A DNA stretch of 64,000 bases from Caenispirillum bisanense (GTDB lineage: Bacteria > Pseudomonadota > Alphaproteobacteria > Rhodospirillales > Rhodospirillaceae). Below, piece after piece: positions 20,232 through 29,021 of this stretch. The notes beneath the pieces were generated by a model. It was given only the letters and a program-made list of their open reading frames with translations, was not told where the DNA came from and did not search any database. A program made the position numbers and the translations under genes. The DNA lies in NCBI RefSeq assembly GCF_900230255.1, contig NZ_OCNJ01000005.1, forward strand, positions 124,001-188,000. Reading direction: 5' to 3'. How positions within the stretch are numbered: the first letter of the stretch is position 1; every line of letters begins with the position of its first letter.

Positions 20232-22958
20232 ATGTGGACCCTCGGCCCCCTCGCCTTCGCCGCCCCCTGGGTGCTGACCGCGCTGGCGATCCTGCCGGCG
20301 CTGTGGTTCCTGCTGCGGGTGACGCCGCCGGCGCCGCGCCGCATGGTGTTTCCCGGCCTGCGCCTGCTGCTCGACCTGCGGGCCCGCGAGGACGTGACGG
20401 CGCGCACTCCCTGGTGGCTCATCCTGCTGCGGCTGCTGATCGCCGCCCTGGTCATCGTCGGCCTCGCCCGGCCGCTGCTCAACCCGGTGGGAGCCGAGGC
20501 GACGGGCGGGCCGCTGCTGCTGGTGATCGACGACGGCTGGGCCGCCGCCGGCGAGTGGGACGCCCGCCGTCAGGCCGCGCTGGACCTCATCGCCCGCGCC
20601 GACCGCGAGGGCCGCCCGGTGCAGGTGCTGACCACCGCCCCGCCCGCCGACGGCGACCCCATCGCCGCCGGCCGCCTGGGCGCCGCCGCCGAAGTCCGCC
20701 CCATGGTGCAGAGCCTGACGCCGCAGCCCTGGCCGGTGGACCACGACGCCGCCCGCGCGGTGGTGGAGGGCCTGACCTTCGACGGCGGCCTGTCCACCGT
20801 CTGGCTGTCCGACGGCCTCGTCCACCCCGGCAGCGTCGCGCTCGCGACCACCCTGCAACGCCTCGGCCCGCTCACCGTGCTGACCGGCGAGCAGGCGGCC
20901 GTGCTGCTCGACCGCCCGACGCGCGAGGGCGACGGCCTGACGCTCGCCGCCCGCCGCGCCGCCGGGCCGGAGGCGCCGGAACGGACCGTGGCGGTGCAGG
21001 TGCTCGACGCCCAGGGCCGCGCCGTCGCCCGCGCCCCGCTCACCTTCGCCGCCGGCGAGGCCGTCGCCACCGCCCGCGCCGAAGTGCCGCCCGACCTGCT
21101 CAACGCCATCGGCCGCCTCGACATCGAAGGCGTGCCGAGCGCCGGCGCGGTGGTGCTGCTCGACGACACCTGGCGGCGCAAGCCCATCGGCCTGACCTCG
21201 GGGGCGCCGCTCGGGGCCGACCTGCCGCTGCTCGGCGACGTCTACTACCTCGACCGCGCCCTGCAGCCGGTGGCCGAAACGCGCCGCGGCGAGATCGACG
21301 CGCTGCTCGACCGGCCGCTCTCCATGCTCGTCGTCGCCAATTCGGGCCCGCTGTCCGGCCCGGCGGCGGCGCGCCTGCAGGAGTGGGTGCAGGCGGGCGG
21401 CGTGCTGGTGCGCTTCGCCGGCCCGCGGCTCGAGGAAAACACCGCCGCCGACCCGCTGCTGCCGGTGCGCCTGCGCGGCGGCGGACGCCAGTTCGGCGGC
21501 ACCCTCAGCTGGTCGGAGCCGGTGCGCCTCGCGCCCTTCCCGTCCGACAGCCCCTTCGCCGGCCTCGCCATCCCGCCCGACGTCACCATCTCAGCCCAGG
21601 TGCTGGCCGAGCCCTCCGCCGCCCTGCCGGACAAGACCTGGGCCCGCCTCGGCGACGGCACGCCGCTGGTCACCGCCGAGCCGCGCGGCCAGGGCTGGGT
21701 GGTGCTGTTCCACACCACCGCCAATGCCGAGTGGTCCAACCTCGCCCTGTCCGGCCTGTTCCCGCAGATGCTGGAGCGCCTGCTGACCATTTCCGCCGGG
21801 GTGGAGGGCGCCGCCGCCGACGACGCCGGCCGCCCGCTGCCGCCGCTGTCGAGCCTCGACGGCTTCGGCCGCCTCGGCGAGCCGCCGGGCAACGCCCAGG
21901 CCCTGACGCCGGCGCAGTTGACCGCGACCGTGCCCGGGCCCGTCCATCCGCCCGGCTGGTACGGCACCGCGCAGGATCGCCGGTCGCTCAACCTGGTCGA
22001 TCACGTGCCCGAGCTGGAGGCCCTGAGCGGCCTGCCGCAGGGCGTCGCCCGCGGCACCGTCGCCGACGTCGGCCGCGAGGTGGAGCTGCGGCCCTGGCTG
22101 CTGCTGGGCGCCCTGTGCCTCGCCCTGGTCGACTGGGTCGCGAGCTATGCCCTGCGCGGGCTCGCTCCCCGCCTGCCGCGCCGCGCCGCCGGCGCCGTGC
22201 TGGTCGCCGCCGCCCTGGCCGCCGCATCCGGCGAAGGCCGGGCGCAGGAGGCCGCACCGCCCGCCGAACCGGCCAGCGAGCGCGTGCTCGACGCCGTGAC
22301 GGAAACCCGCCTCGCCTGGATCGAAACCGGCGAGCCCGGCGTCGACCGCATGTCGGACGCCGGCCTGCGCGGCCTCACCCGCATCCTCGGCAGCCGGTCC
22401 TCGGCGGAGTTGGGGCAGCCCATGGCGGTGGACCCGGAAAGCGACGAGCTGATCTTCTACCCGCTGGTCTACTGGCCGGTGACGGAGGGTGCCCCGCCCC
22501 TGTCCGTCGACGCCCGCCAGAAGGTCAACGACTACCTGCGCCACGGCGGCATGATCCTGTTCGACACCCGCGACCTGCCGTCGACGGCGGTGGAGCCCGT
22601 GCTGGCGCAGTTCGACGTGCCGCCGCTCATGCGCCTGCCCGACGACCATGTGCTCACCCGCTCGTTCTACCTGCTGCAGGACACGCCGGGCCGCTTCTCC
22701 GACACCACCGTCTGGGTGGAGCGCGAGGGCAGCGGCAACGACCGCGTCTCGTCCGTCATCATCGGCAACGGTGACTGGGCCGGCGCCTGGGCGCGCGGCC
22801 AGGACGGCACCTATCTCGCCCCCGTGGTACCGGGCGGTGAGCGGCAGCGCGAGATCGCCTACCGCTTCGGCGTCAACGCCGTGATGTACGCCCTGACCGG
22901 CAACTACAAGGCCGATCAGGTCCACCTGCCCGCCATCATGGAGCGCCTGACGCAATGA
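20232..22958 (+). CDS. large membrane protein with N-terminal BatA-like region and C-terminal DUF4159
   Basis: This 908-residue protein starts with two membrane helices (PWVLTALAILPALWFLL and LILLRLLIAALVIVGLA), the arrangement seen in BatA/aerotolerance N-terminal regions. A long periplasmic-looking segment of about 560 residues follows. A further hydrophobic pair around 620-665 (LLLGALCLALVDWVAS; AGAVLVAAALAAASG) resembles a signal sequence ahead of the DUF4159 domain (ELIFYPLVYWP, YLRHGGMILFDTRD, through about 900). The protein may therefore be a fusion of a membrane module and an exported DUF4159 module. It overlaps the next gene by four bases (ATGA). Function is unknown; a structural or peptidoglycan-linked envelope role is only a guess from MoxR operons. 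Confidence 0.85.
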   Translation: MWTLGPLAFAAPWVLTALAILPALWFLLRVTPPAPRRMVFPGLRLLLDLRAREDVTARTPWWLILLRLLIAALVIVGLARPLLNPVGAEATGGPLLLVIDDGWAAAGEWDARRQAALDLIARADREGRPVQVLTTAPPADGDPIAAGRLGAAAEVRPMVQSLTPQPWPVDHDAARAVVEGLTFDGGLSTVWLSDGLVHPGSVALATTLQRLGPLTVLTGEQAAVLLDRPTREGDGLTLAARRAAGPEAPERTVAVQVLDAQGRAVARAPLTFAAGEAVATARAEVPPDLLNAIGRLDIEGVPSAGAVVLLDDTWRRKPIGLTSGAPLGADLPLLGDVYYLDRALQPVAETRRGEIDALLDRPLSMLVVANSGPLSGPAAARLQEWVQAGGVLVRFAGPRLEENTAADPLLPVRLRGGGRQFGGTLSWSEPVRLAPFPSDSPFAGLAIPPDVTISAQVLAEPSAALPDKTWARLGDGTPLVTAEPRGQGWVVLFHTTANAEWSNLALSGLFPQMLERLLTISAGVEGAAADDAGRPLPPLSSLDGFGRLGEPPGNAQALTPAQLTATVPGPVHPPGWYGTAQDRRSLNLVDHVPELEALSGLPQGVARGTVADVGREVELRPWLLLGALCLALVDWVASYALRGLAPRLPRRAAGAVLVAAALAAASGEGRAQEAAPPAEPASERVLDAVTETRLAWIETGEPGVDRMSDAGLRGLTRILGSRSSAELGQPMAVDPESDELIFYPLVYWPVTEGAPPLSVDARQKVNDYLRHGGMILFDTRDLPSTAVEPVLAQFDVPPLMRLPDDHVLTRSFYLLQDTPGRFSDTTVWVEREGSGNDRVSSVIIGNGDWAGAWARGQDGTYLAPVVPGGERQREIAYRFGVNAVMYALTGNYKADQVHLPAIMERLTQ

Positions 22959-25018
22959 TCGAGGCCGTCACCGACATCGTCTTCGCGCCGGTGATCCCGT
23001 GGCCGGCGCTCGCGGCGCTGGCGGCGGTCGGGCTGGTGCTGTTCCTGTGGGGCCTGGTGCGGCGGGCGCGCGGCACGCTGGTGCGGGCGATCCCCGTCGC
23101 CGCCCTGCTGGCCGCCGTCGCCAACCCGCAGGTGGTGCAGGAAGACCGCCGGCCGCTGCCCGACGTCGCCGTGGTGGTGGTGGACGAAAGCCTGTCGCAG
23201 CGCGTCGGCGACCGCGAAAGCCAGACGGCGCTCGCCGTGCAGCAGTTGACCGAGCGCCTGCAGGGCGACGAGAGCCTGGAGGTGCGCGTCGAACGGGTCG
23301 GCTCCACCCTCGAGTCCGGCACCCGCCTGTTCGAGGCCCTGTCCCGCGCCACCGCCGACGTGCCGCGCCGCCGCGTCGCCGGCGCCGTGGTGGTCACCGA
23401 CGGCCAGGTGCACGACGTGCCGGGCGACGTGGCCGACAGCCCGCCCGGTTTCCCCGTCCACACCCTGCTCACCGGCGAGCCCGGCCAGACCGACCGCCGG
23501 CTGGTGGTGGAGCGCGCCCCCGACTTCGGCCTCGTCGGCAAGCCGGTGGAGGTGACGGTGCGGGTGGTGGACGAGAACGCCCCGCCGGGCAGCGTCGCGC
23601 CGGTGACCATCGCCGTCGACGACCGCCCGGCGCGCGCCGTCTCCGTCCCCATCGGCCAGCCGGTGCGCCTGCCGGTGCTCATCGACCACGCCGGCCAGAC
23701 GGTGGTGGCGCTGGAGACGCCGGGCGGCGAGGAAGACCTGTCGCCGCTCAACAACCAGGCCGCCATCGCCATCAACGGCGTGCGCGACCGCCTGCGCGTG
23801 CTGCTCATCTCCGGCGAGCCGCACATCGGCGAACGGGCCTGGCGCAACCTGCTGAAGTCCGACCCCAACGTCGATCTGGTCCACTTCACCATCCTGCGGC
23901 CGCCCAGCAAGGACGACCTGACGCCGCTGCGCGAGCTGGCGCTCATCGCCTTCCCCATCCAGGAGCTGTTCGAGCAGCGGCTGTACGACTTCGACCTCAT
24001 CGTCTTCGACCGCTACACCCGCTCCGGCCTCGTGCCCGACCCCTACATGGCCAACGTGCGCGACTACGTGCGCCAGGGCGGCGCCCTGCTGCTGGCCGTC
24101 GGGCCCGAGTTCGCCGAGCCGTTCAGCCTCTACGACAGCCCGCTCGGCGACATCCTGCCGGCCGCGCCCTCCGGCGAGGTGCTGGACGAGACCTTCCGGC
24201 CGCGCGTCGCCGGCCTCGGCCTGCGCCACCCGGTGACCGACGCCCTGGTGCCCGGCCCGACGGCGCAGCCGCTCGGCCCCTGGGTGCGCCAGATCGCCGC
24301 CCGCCCCAAGGGCGACGCCGCCACGGTGATGACGGGGGCGGCCGGCGAGCCGCTGCTGCTGCTCGACCGCGTGGACGACGGCCGCGTCGCTCTGCTGCTG
24401 TCCGATACGCTGTGGCTGTGGGAGAAGGGCTGGCGCGGCGGCGGTCCGCAGGCGGAACTGGTGCGCCGCCTCGCCCACTGGCTGATGAAGGAACCGGACC
24501 TGGAGGAACGCTCGCTGCGCGCCGAGGTCTCGGGCGGCACCCTCACCGTCACCCGCCGCAGCCTGGAACAAGGCCCGCCGGAGGTCACCGTCACCAGTCC
24601 CTCGGGCGTCGAGACCACGGTGGCGCTGGAAGCCGCCGAGGGCGGCATGAGCCGCGCCACCCTGCCGGTGGAGGAACCGGGCGTGTGGCGCGTCACCGAC
24701 GGCGACATGACCGCCATCGCCGCCGCCGGCTCGGCCAATCCGCTGGAAACCTCGGCCGTGGTCGCGACGGATGCGGTGATGCAGCCGGTGGCCGAGGCCT
24801 CGGGCGGCGGCCTGTGGTGGCTGGCCGAGGGCGGCGTGCCGGACGTGCGCCGCGTCTCCGCCGAGGCCGCCACCGCCGGGTCTGGCTGGCTGGGTTTGCG
24901 CGCCAACGGTGACTACGTGGTCGCCGGCGTGCGCCAGACGCCGCTCCTGCCGCTGTGGGCGGCCATCCTGCTCATCCTGGGCGGCGTGGTGCTGGCGTGG
25001 TGGCGCGAGGGGCGCTGA
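22955..25018 (+). CDS. membrane protein with VWA/glutamine-amidotransferase-like region
   Basis: The 687-residue protein has two N-terminal helices (ALAALAAVGLVLFLWGL and AIPVAALLAAVA), a VWA-like strand VAVVVVDESLSQRVG (about 70), Ig-like periplasmic regions and a central flavodoxin/amidotransferase-like fold (LRVLLISGEPHIGERAW, FDLIVFDRYTR, GGALLLAVGPEF). A C-terminal helix (PLWAAILLILGGVVLAWW) ends in a short basic tail. The amidotransferase-like part shows no convincing catalytic Cys-His-Glu triad. It ends the moxR operon and presumably works with the DUF4159 membrane protein whose stop its ATG overlaps. Confidence 0.82.
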   Translation: MIEAVTDIVFAPVIPWPALAALAAVGLVLFLWGLVRRARGTLVRAIPVAALLAAVANPQVVQEDRRPLPDVAVVVVDESLSQRVGDRESQTALAVQQLTERLQGDESLEVRVERVGSTLESGTRLFEALSRATADVPRRRVAGAVVVTDGQVHDVPGDVADSPPGFPVHTLLTGEPGQTDRRLVVERAPDFGLVGKPVEVTVRVVDENAPPGSVAPVTIAVDDRPARAVSVPIGQPVRLPVLIDHAGQTVVALETPGGEEDLSPLNNQAAIAINGVRDRLRVLLISGEPHIGERAWRNLLKSDPNVDLVHFTILRPPSKDDLTPLRELALIAFPIQELFEQRLYDFDLIVFDRYTRSGLVPDPYMANVRDYVRQGGALLLAVGPEFAEPFSLYDSPLGDILPAAPSGEVLDETFRPRVAGLGLRHPVTDALVPGPTAQPLGPWVRQIAARPKGDAATVMTGAAGEPLLLLDRVDDGRVALLLSDTLWLWEKGWRGGGPQAELVRRLAHWLMKEPDLEERSLRAEVSGGTLTVTRRSLEQGPPEVTVTSPSGVETTVALEAAEGGMSRATLPVEEPGVWRVTDGDMTAIAAAGSANPLETSAVVATDAVMQPVAEASGGGLWWLAEGGVPDVRRVSAEAATAGSGWLGLRANGDYVVAGVRQTPLLPLWAAILLILGGVVLAWWREGR

Positions 25019-25083
25019 CGGGAAACCCCGGCCCGCGAGGGGGCGTTGATGAGGACAGACCTCCCGTCAGGAGTTGCCCCATC

Positions 25084-25380
25084 ATGCCAGATCCCACCAT
25101 GCCGACGCGCAGCAGTCCCGACCGCGACGCCCGGCAGCGCCAGGACCACCTGCTGAGCGTCGAGGAATGCATCGACGAGGCGGGCGACGAGAGCTTCCCC
25201 GCCTCCGACCCGCCGTCCTTCACCCCCGCCGAACCACTGCGCGCCGGTGGTGGAGACAAGAAGGACGAGCCGACGCCCGACGACGAGGACGACGTCGACG
25301 AAACCATCGAGGAAAGCTTCCCCGCCTCCGACCCGCCGTCGTGGACTCCGGCGAAACCGGCGCGGGAGGATGAGAAGTAG
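25084..25380 (+). CDS. small acidic protein with two ESFPASDPPS repeats
   Basis: I see a 98-residue, highly acidic, proline-rich protein with no hydrophobic core. It contains the same 14-residue phrase twice, ESFPASDPPSFTPA (36-49) and ESFPASDPPSWTPA (77-90). Each is preceded by an acidic helix-like stretch (VEECIDEAGD and DEDDVDETIE), so the protein is an internal duplication. The DESFPASDPPxW phrase is, from memory, widespread in short uncharacterised bacterial proteins. It is probably disordered and may act as a peptide ligand. CAGGAG lies about ten bases before the ATG. It follows the moxR operon by 65 bases and could be its last member. Confidence 0.65.
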   Translation: MPDPTMPTRSSPDRDARQRQDHLLSVEECIDEAGDESFPASDPPSFTPAEPLRAGGGDKKDEPTPDDEDDVDETIEESFPASDPPSWTPAKPAREDEK

Positions 25381-25455
25381 TGCAACGTAGCGACAAGCAG
25401 CCCTTGAGGATGTCCACCTCAAGTGGTATCAGCATCTCTCACTCAACGAGATGCC

Positions 25456-25878
25456 ATGCCGATGCCGCGAGAAATTCCGTCTGTCCCGGATCACTGGCAG
25501 CAGTTTCTCTCCTCGCTGTTGGTGGCCGTCGCGCTGCCACTGTCGCCTCTTGTGATCGACAAAGCGATCAAGGGTTACGTCCCCGACACCACGCTGTTTC
25601 TGACCGTGGCGTTGTACATCCTGGCGATCGCCGGATCGTCGAGATCTACGCTCATGTTGGGGCTGTCTATCTTCGTGGGAGGCGGCTACTTGCTAGCCTA
25701 CGGCTACATCTCCAACTCGAAGGCTGACGCAGCGCTGGCGCCCGATGAATGGATACCGGTCGTAGCCCGTTACGCCTTCGTGGCGATTTTCGTGCTACAG
25801 CAGGTCGCCGAACGCTATAATCGTCACGTCGCCAAAAAAGACCCGTTCTGGCCATTCCGGCCGACTACCGGGAACTGA
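25456..25878 (+). CDS. hypothetical multi-pass membrane protein
   Basis: I do not recognise this protein of about 140 residues. Four hydrophobic segments can be read: LLVAVALPLSPLVI, LFLTVALYILAIAG, LMLGLSIFVGGGYLLAYGYI and VARYAFVAIFVLQQVA. The tail is short and basic (NRHVAKKDPFWPF). Codons are visibly less GC-biased than in neighbouring genes (for example gaaattccgtct near the start), suggesting recent acquisition. Its stop is nine bases before another unknown membrane protein gene, so they form a pair. The start could also be the GTG at 25423 or the ATG at 25450-25456; I chose the ATG at 25456. Confidence 0.55.
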   Translation: MPMPREIPSVPDHWQQFLSSLLVAVALPLSPLVIDKAIKGYVPDTTLFLTVALYILAIAGSSRSTLMLGLSIFVGGGYLLAYGYISNSKADAALAPDEWIPVVARYAFVAIFVLQQVAERYNRHVAKKDPFWPFRPTTGN

Positions 25879-25886
25879 GGTGCGTC

Positions 25887-26282
25887 ATGGAGTCGCTACG
25901 CAGCATCGTAGGCAATGCGGATTTGATGGTAGCCATCATCCTAGGCGTGAACTTCATTGCCATGATCGTGATGACCGGCATTTCCCTGCGAGACCTCCGC
26001 GCGTCGTTGAGGGCACAGGTCAGGCTGACATCTAACCTTCGCGAACAACTCCTCCGCGATGCCATACTGCGGGCCAGATTGAGCGCCATGGACACGTGTG
26101 CCGACAATCCCCAGGCGTATGCAGCAGCGCTACAAGTACTTGAAGAAGCGGCCGCTGTCCTGGAGACGGCGGAACGACAGGCTGCCGAGTCCGCGCTTCA
26201 CCAGCCCACGAAAGCAGGGCGCTTCCGCTATGTCCGGACGATCGTGCACGATGCCTTGATGCCAGCCGGCCATGCCGCCTGA
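25887..26282 (+). CDS. hypothetical single-pass membrane protein
   Basis: This 131-residue protein is unrecognised. It has one N-terminal membrane helix (LMVAIILGVNFIAMIVMTG, about 13-31) followed by a basic, helical cytoplasmic region with heptad-like leucines (LRDLRASLRAQVRLTSNLRE), then an Ala/Glu-rich helix (VLEEAAAVLETAERQAAES) and a basic C-terminus. GAGGTG precedes the ATG. It lies nine bases after the previous membrane-protein gene, and codon use is again atypical for the window. The pair might be a cargo gene set such as a defence or envelope module, but nothing in the sequence identifies a function. Confidence 0.55.
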   Translation: MESLRSIVGNADLMVAIILGVNFIAMIVMTGISLRDLRASLRAQVRLTSNLREQLLRDAILRARLSAMDTCADNPQAYAAALQVLEEAAAVLETAERQAAESALHQPTKAGRFRYVRTIVHDALMPAGHAA

Positions 26283-26287
26283 CGGCA

Positions 26288-26313
26288 GGGCCGGGGCGTC
26301 GCCACCCCGGCCC
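26288..26313. terminator. hairpin between convergent genes
   Basis: A nine-base-pair GC stem (26288-26296 with 26305-26313) with loop CGTCGCCA lies between the convergent membrane-protein gene and metQ. There is no clear T-tract on either side. The same eight-base loop recurs in the hairpin at 54162-54195. Confidence 0.5.
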
Positions 26314-26341
26314 GCTGTCTGCGCCGCGCAATGATGAAGCC

Positions 26342-27136
26342 TTACCAGCTGGTCACCACCGACTTGCCGAAGCGCTGGTCGATGAACTGCTTCACCGCCT
26401 CGGAGTGGTAGGCCTTCACCAGCGTCGCCACCCACGGCGCGTCCTTGTCGGCCGTGCGGACGGCGACGATGTTCACGTAGGGGCTTTCCGGCTTCTCGAT
26501 GAAGATGGAATCCTTCTTCGGGTCGAGGCCGGCGCTCATGGCGTAGTTGGTGTTCACCGCGGCCACCCCCACGTCGTCGAGCGAGCGCGGCAGCTGGGCG
26601 GCGTCCAGTTCCTGGAACTTCAGGTTCTTGTCGTTCTTCACCACGTCGAGCGGCGTCGCCTTCAGGCCGGCGGCGTCGTCGACGTCGATGAGGCCGGCCG
26701 ATTCCAGCAGCAGCAGGGCACGGCCGCCGTTGGTCGGGTCGTTGGGGATGGCGACGGTCGCGCCGTCTTCCAGCTTGGCGAGGTCGTCGATCTTCTTGGA
26801 GTAGAGGCCCATGGGGAAGACGACGGTCTTCGCCACGGTCGCGATCTCGTAGCCGCGGTCGCGGATCTGGTTGTCCAGGTACGGCTGGTGCTGGAAGCTG
26901 TTGGCGGCGAGGTCGCCGTCGTTCAGGGCCGTGTTGGGCAGCACGTAGTCGGAGAACTCGATGATCTCGACGGTCAGGCCGTCCTTGGCCGCGACCTCGG
27001 CCACCTTCTCCATGATCTCGGCGTGCGGGCCGCCGGTGACGCCCACCTTCACGGTGTCGGCCGCGGCGGCGGTGCCGGCGGACAAGGCGGCGGCGAGGGC
27101 GCCGGCGGCGAGGATCTTCAGGGTACGCGCGACCAT
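26342..27136 (-). CDS. metQ: methionine ABC transporter substrate-binding protein
   Basis: The 264-residue NlpA/MetQ-family protein has a Sec signal peptide (to about residue 26, GTAAAA) and the family phrases VKVGVTGGPHAEIMEKV, IEFSDYVLPNTALNDGDLAANSFQHQPYLD and IAVPNDPTN-like TVAIPNDPTNGGRALLLLE. It binds D- or L-methionine in the periplasm for MetNI. Many MetQ proteins are lipoproteins, but no lipobox cysteine is present here, so this one should be soluble. Its ATG overlaps the metI stop by one base (TGATG). It is the last gene of metNIQ. Confidence 0.93.
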   Translation of the reverse strand: MVARTLKILAAGALAAALSAGTAAAADTVKVGVTGGPHAEIMEKVAEVAAKDGLTVEIIEFSDYVLPNTALNDGDLAANSFQHQPYLDNQIRDRGYEIATVAKTVVFPMGLYSKKIDDLAKLEDGATVAIPNDPTNGGRALLLLESAGLIDVDDAAGLKATPLDVVKNDKNLKFQELDAAQLPRSLDDVGVAAVNTNYAMSAGLDPKKDSIFIEKPESPYVNIVAVRTADKDAPWVATLVKAYHSEAVKQFIDQRFGKSVVTSW

Positions 27137-27810
27137 CAGGCCTTCTCCTTGGAAATGTTCCGTTTGTTGAGCTTGCGGGCGAGCATGTCGCCGGCGGTCT
27201 GCACCGCCTGCACCAGCACGATCAGCACCACCACCACGGCCAGCATCACCTCCGGCTGGAAGCGCTGGTAGCCGTAGCGGATGCCGAGGTCGCCGAGGCC
27301 GCCGCCGCCGACGGCTCCGGCCATGGCGGAATAGCCGATCAGGCTGACCAGCGTGATGGTCAGGCCGGCGATGATGCCGGGCCAGGCTTCCGGCAGCAGC
27401 ACCTTCAGGATGATCTGGCGCGGCGAGGCGCCCATGGCCTGCGCCGCCTCGATGAGACCCGTGTCGACCTCGCGCAAAGACGTTTCCACCAGCCGGGCGG
27501 CGAAGGGGATGGCGGCGAGGCTGAGCGGCACGATGGCCGCGGCGGTGCCGATGGAGGTGCCGACGATCATGCGCGTCAGCGGGATGATGGCGACCATCAG
27601 GATGATGAAGGGCGTGGAGCGCGCCGCGTTGACGATCGCCCCCAGCACCCGGTTCACCGCCAGGCTCTGCAGGATGTGGCCGCGCTGGGTCGTGACCAGC
27701 ACGACACCGAGCGGAATGCCCACCAGGGCGGCGAGGGCGCCGGAGACGGCCACCATCACCGCGGTTTCCTTCAGCGCCTCAAGCAGCAGCGCGACGAGTT
27801 GCGGCGACAT
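27136..27810 (-). CDS. metI: methionine ABC transporter permease
   Basis: The 224-residue permease has about five membrane helices and the binding-protein-dependent EAA loop, seen as EAAQAMGASPRQIILKVLLPEAWPGI in two parts (EAAQAMGAS and ILKVLLPEA). It closely matches MetI: AARSTPFIILMVAIIPLTR and IGYSAMAGAVGGGGLGDLGI are conserved family segments. It forms the inner-membrane channel for methionine. The gene begins 32 bases inside the 3' end of metN and its stop overlaps the metQ start. Confidence 0.95.
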   Translation of the reverse strand: MSPQLVALLLEALKETAVMVAVSGALAALVGIPLGVVLVTTQRGHILQSLAVNRVLGAIVNAARSTPFIILMVAIIPLTRMIVGTSIGTAAAIVPLSLAAIPFAARLVETSLREVDTGLIEAAQAMGASPRQIILKVLLPEAWPGIIAGLTITLVSLIGYSAMAGAVGGGGLGDLGIRYGYQRFQPEVMLAVVVVLIVLVQAVQTAGDMLARKLNKRNISKEKA

Positions 27811-28870
27811 GACCGACGATCTCCCCTTTCAGGCCGTTGGCGGCGAGGTAGTCGAGCGAGGGCGCCAGCGCCGTCTCGCCGTTCAGCACCTCGACCGTGA
27901 GCACCCCGTAGGGCTTGTCCTGGATGTAGTCGATGGAGCCGTGCAGGATGTTGGCCTGCAGCCCCTTGCCGGCGATCAGGTCGCCGAGCACCGGCGTGTT
28001 GGCGGCCGGCCCGGTGAAGGTGATGCGCAGGAGCGGGTTGGTCCCCTCCCCCGGCCCCTCGGCCAGCCGCGCCGCCACCGGCGCCGGCAAGTCGTGGTTC
28101 AGCAGGTCGCCGACGAAGCTGCGCGCCACCTCCGACTGCGGCTCGGTGAAGACGTCGAACACCGGGCCCTGCTCCACCACGCGGCCGGCATCGAGCACCA
28201 CCACCGTGTCGGCGATTTCCTTCACCACCGCCATCTCGTGGGTGATGAGCACGATGGTCAGGCCGAGGCGGCGGTTGATGTCCTTCAGCAGCGCCAGGAT
28301 CGACTGCGTCGTCTCGGGGTCGAGGGCGCTGGTCGCCTCGTCGCACAACAGCACCGAGGGGTCGCCGGCGAGCGCGCGGGCGATGCCGACGCGCTGCTTC
28401 TGGCCGCCCGACAGCTGCGCCGGATAGCGGTCGCTCTTGTCGGCGAGACCGACGATCTCCAGCAGCGGGTCGACGGCCTTGCGGATCTCGTCGCGCGAGC
28501 GGCCGGCGATCTCCAGCGGGAAGGCGACGTTGTCGTAGACGGTGCGGCTCGACAGCAGGTTGAAGTGCTGGAACACCATGCCGATACGGTGGCGCGCCTT
28601 GCGCAGGTTCGCGTCGGACAGCGCCGTCATCTCCTGGCCGTCGACCAGGACGGTGCCGCTGGTGGGGCTTTCCAGCATGTTGATGCAGCGCACCAGCGTC
28701 GACTTGCCGGCGCCGGAGCGGCCGATGATGCCGAAGATCTCGCCGCGCCGGACGGTGAGCGAGATGCCGTCCAGCACGCGGGACGGGCCGGCCTTGGTCG
28801 GGAAGACCTTGACGATGTCGGTCAGCCGGATGACCGGTTCCGACTCGGAGGATGGGGTGGTGAGGGTCAC
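27779..28870 (-). CDS. metN: methionine ABC transporter ATP-binding protein with NIL domain
   Basis: The 363-residue ATPase has Walker A GRSGAGKST, Q-loop MVFQHFNLLSSRTV, signature LSGGQKQRVGIARALA and Walker B VLLCDEATSALD. A C-terminal NIL domain of about 90 residues (LLRITFTGPAANTPVLGDL onward) binds methionine and inhibits transport when the cell is replete. It is the first gene of metNIQ. The 390 bases upstream hold a promoter, a SAM-II-like aptamer and a short leader ORF, so expression is probably repressed by S-adenosylmethionine. The Met at 28870 is preceded by AGGAG at a longer-than-usual distance. Confidence 0.96.
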   Translation of the reverse strand: MTLTTPSSESEPVIRLTDIVKVFPTKAGPSRVLDGISLTVRRGEIFGIIGRSGAGKSTLVRCINMLESPTSGTVLVDGQEMTALSDANLRKARHRIGMVFQHFNLLSSRTVYDNVAFPLEIAGRSRDEIRKAVDPLLEIVGLADKSDRYPAQLSGGQKQRVGIARALAGDPSVLLCDEATSALDPETTQSILALLKDINRRLGLTIVLITHEMAVVKEIADTVVVLDAGRVVEQGPVFDVFTEPQSEVARSFVGDLLNHDLPAPVAARLAEGPGEGTNPLLRITFTGPAANTPVLGDLIAGKGLQANILHGSIDYIQDKPYGVLTVEVLNGETALAPSLDYLAANGLKGEIVGHVAATRRAAA

Positions 28871-28955
28871 GGAAAACGGCTCCTCGTGCGGCTCCGCGCG
28901 CCGGTTAAGGCGCGGGATCGCGGTCAGACGATGCGGCGAACGGAAACTGGGGCGG

Positions 28956-29021
28956 TCAGGCCGGCATTCGGCGCGGACACGACGGGCGCAGGGCGGCGGG
29001 GGATGCGGCGGTGCGGCTCAT
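28956..29021 (-). CDS. 21-codon leader ORF between aptamer and metN
   Basis: An ATG at 29021 opens a 21-residue frame (MSRTAASPAALRPSCPRRMP plus a final Ala) that stops at 28956. The start has a strong ribosome site (GGAAAGGAAA) about seven bases upstream. It lies 50 bases after the SAM-II-like aptamer and 85 before metN. Just before the ribosome site, GTGG, CCAC and GTGG at about 29053-29031 can form two mutually exclusive hairpins. That would suit switching of ribosome access, an inference only. It may be a leader peptide or a non-coding frame. Confidence 0.4.
   Translation of the reverse strand: MSRTAASPAALRPSCPRRMPA

Noticed and set aside
22955-25018. Functional glutamine amidotransferase
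   Set aside because: The fold-like strands are present, but no nucleophile-elbow cysteine or His-Glu pair could be placed.
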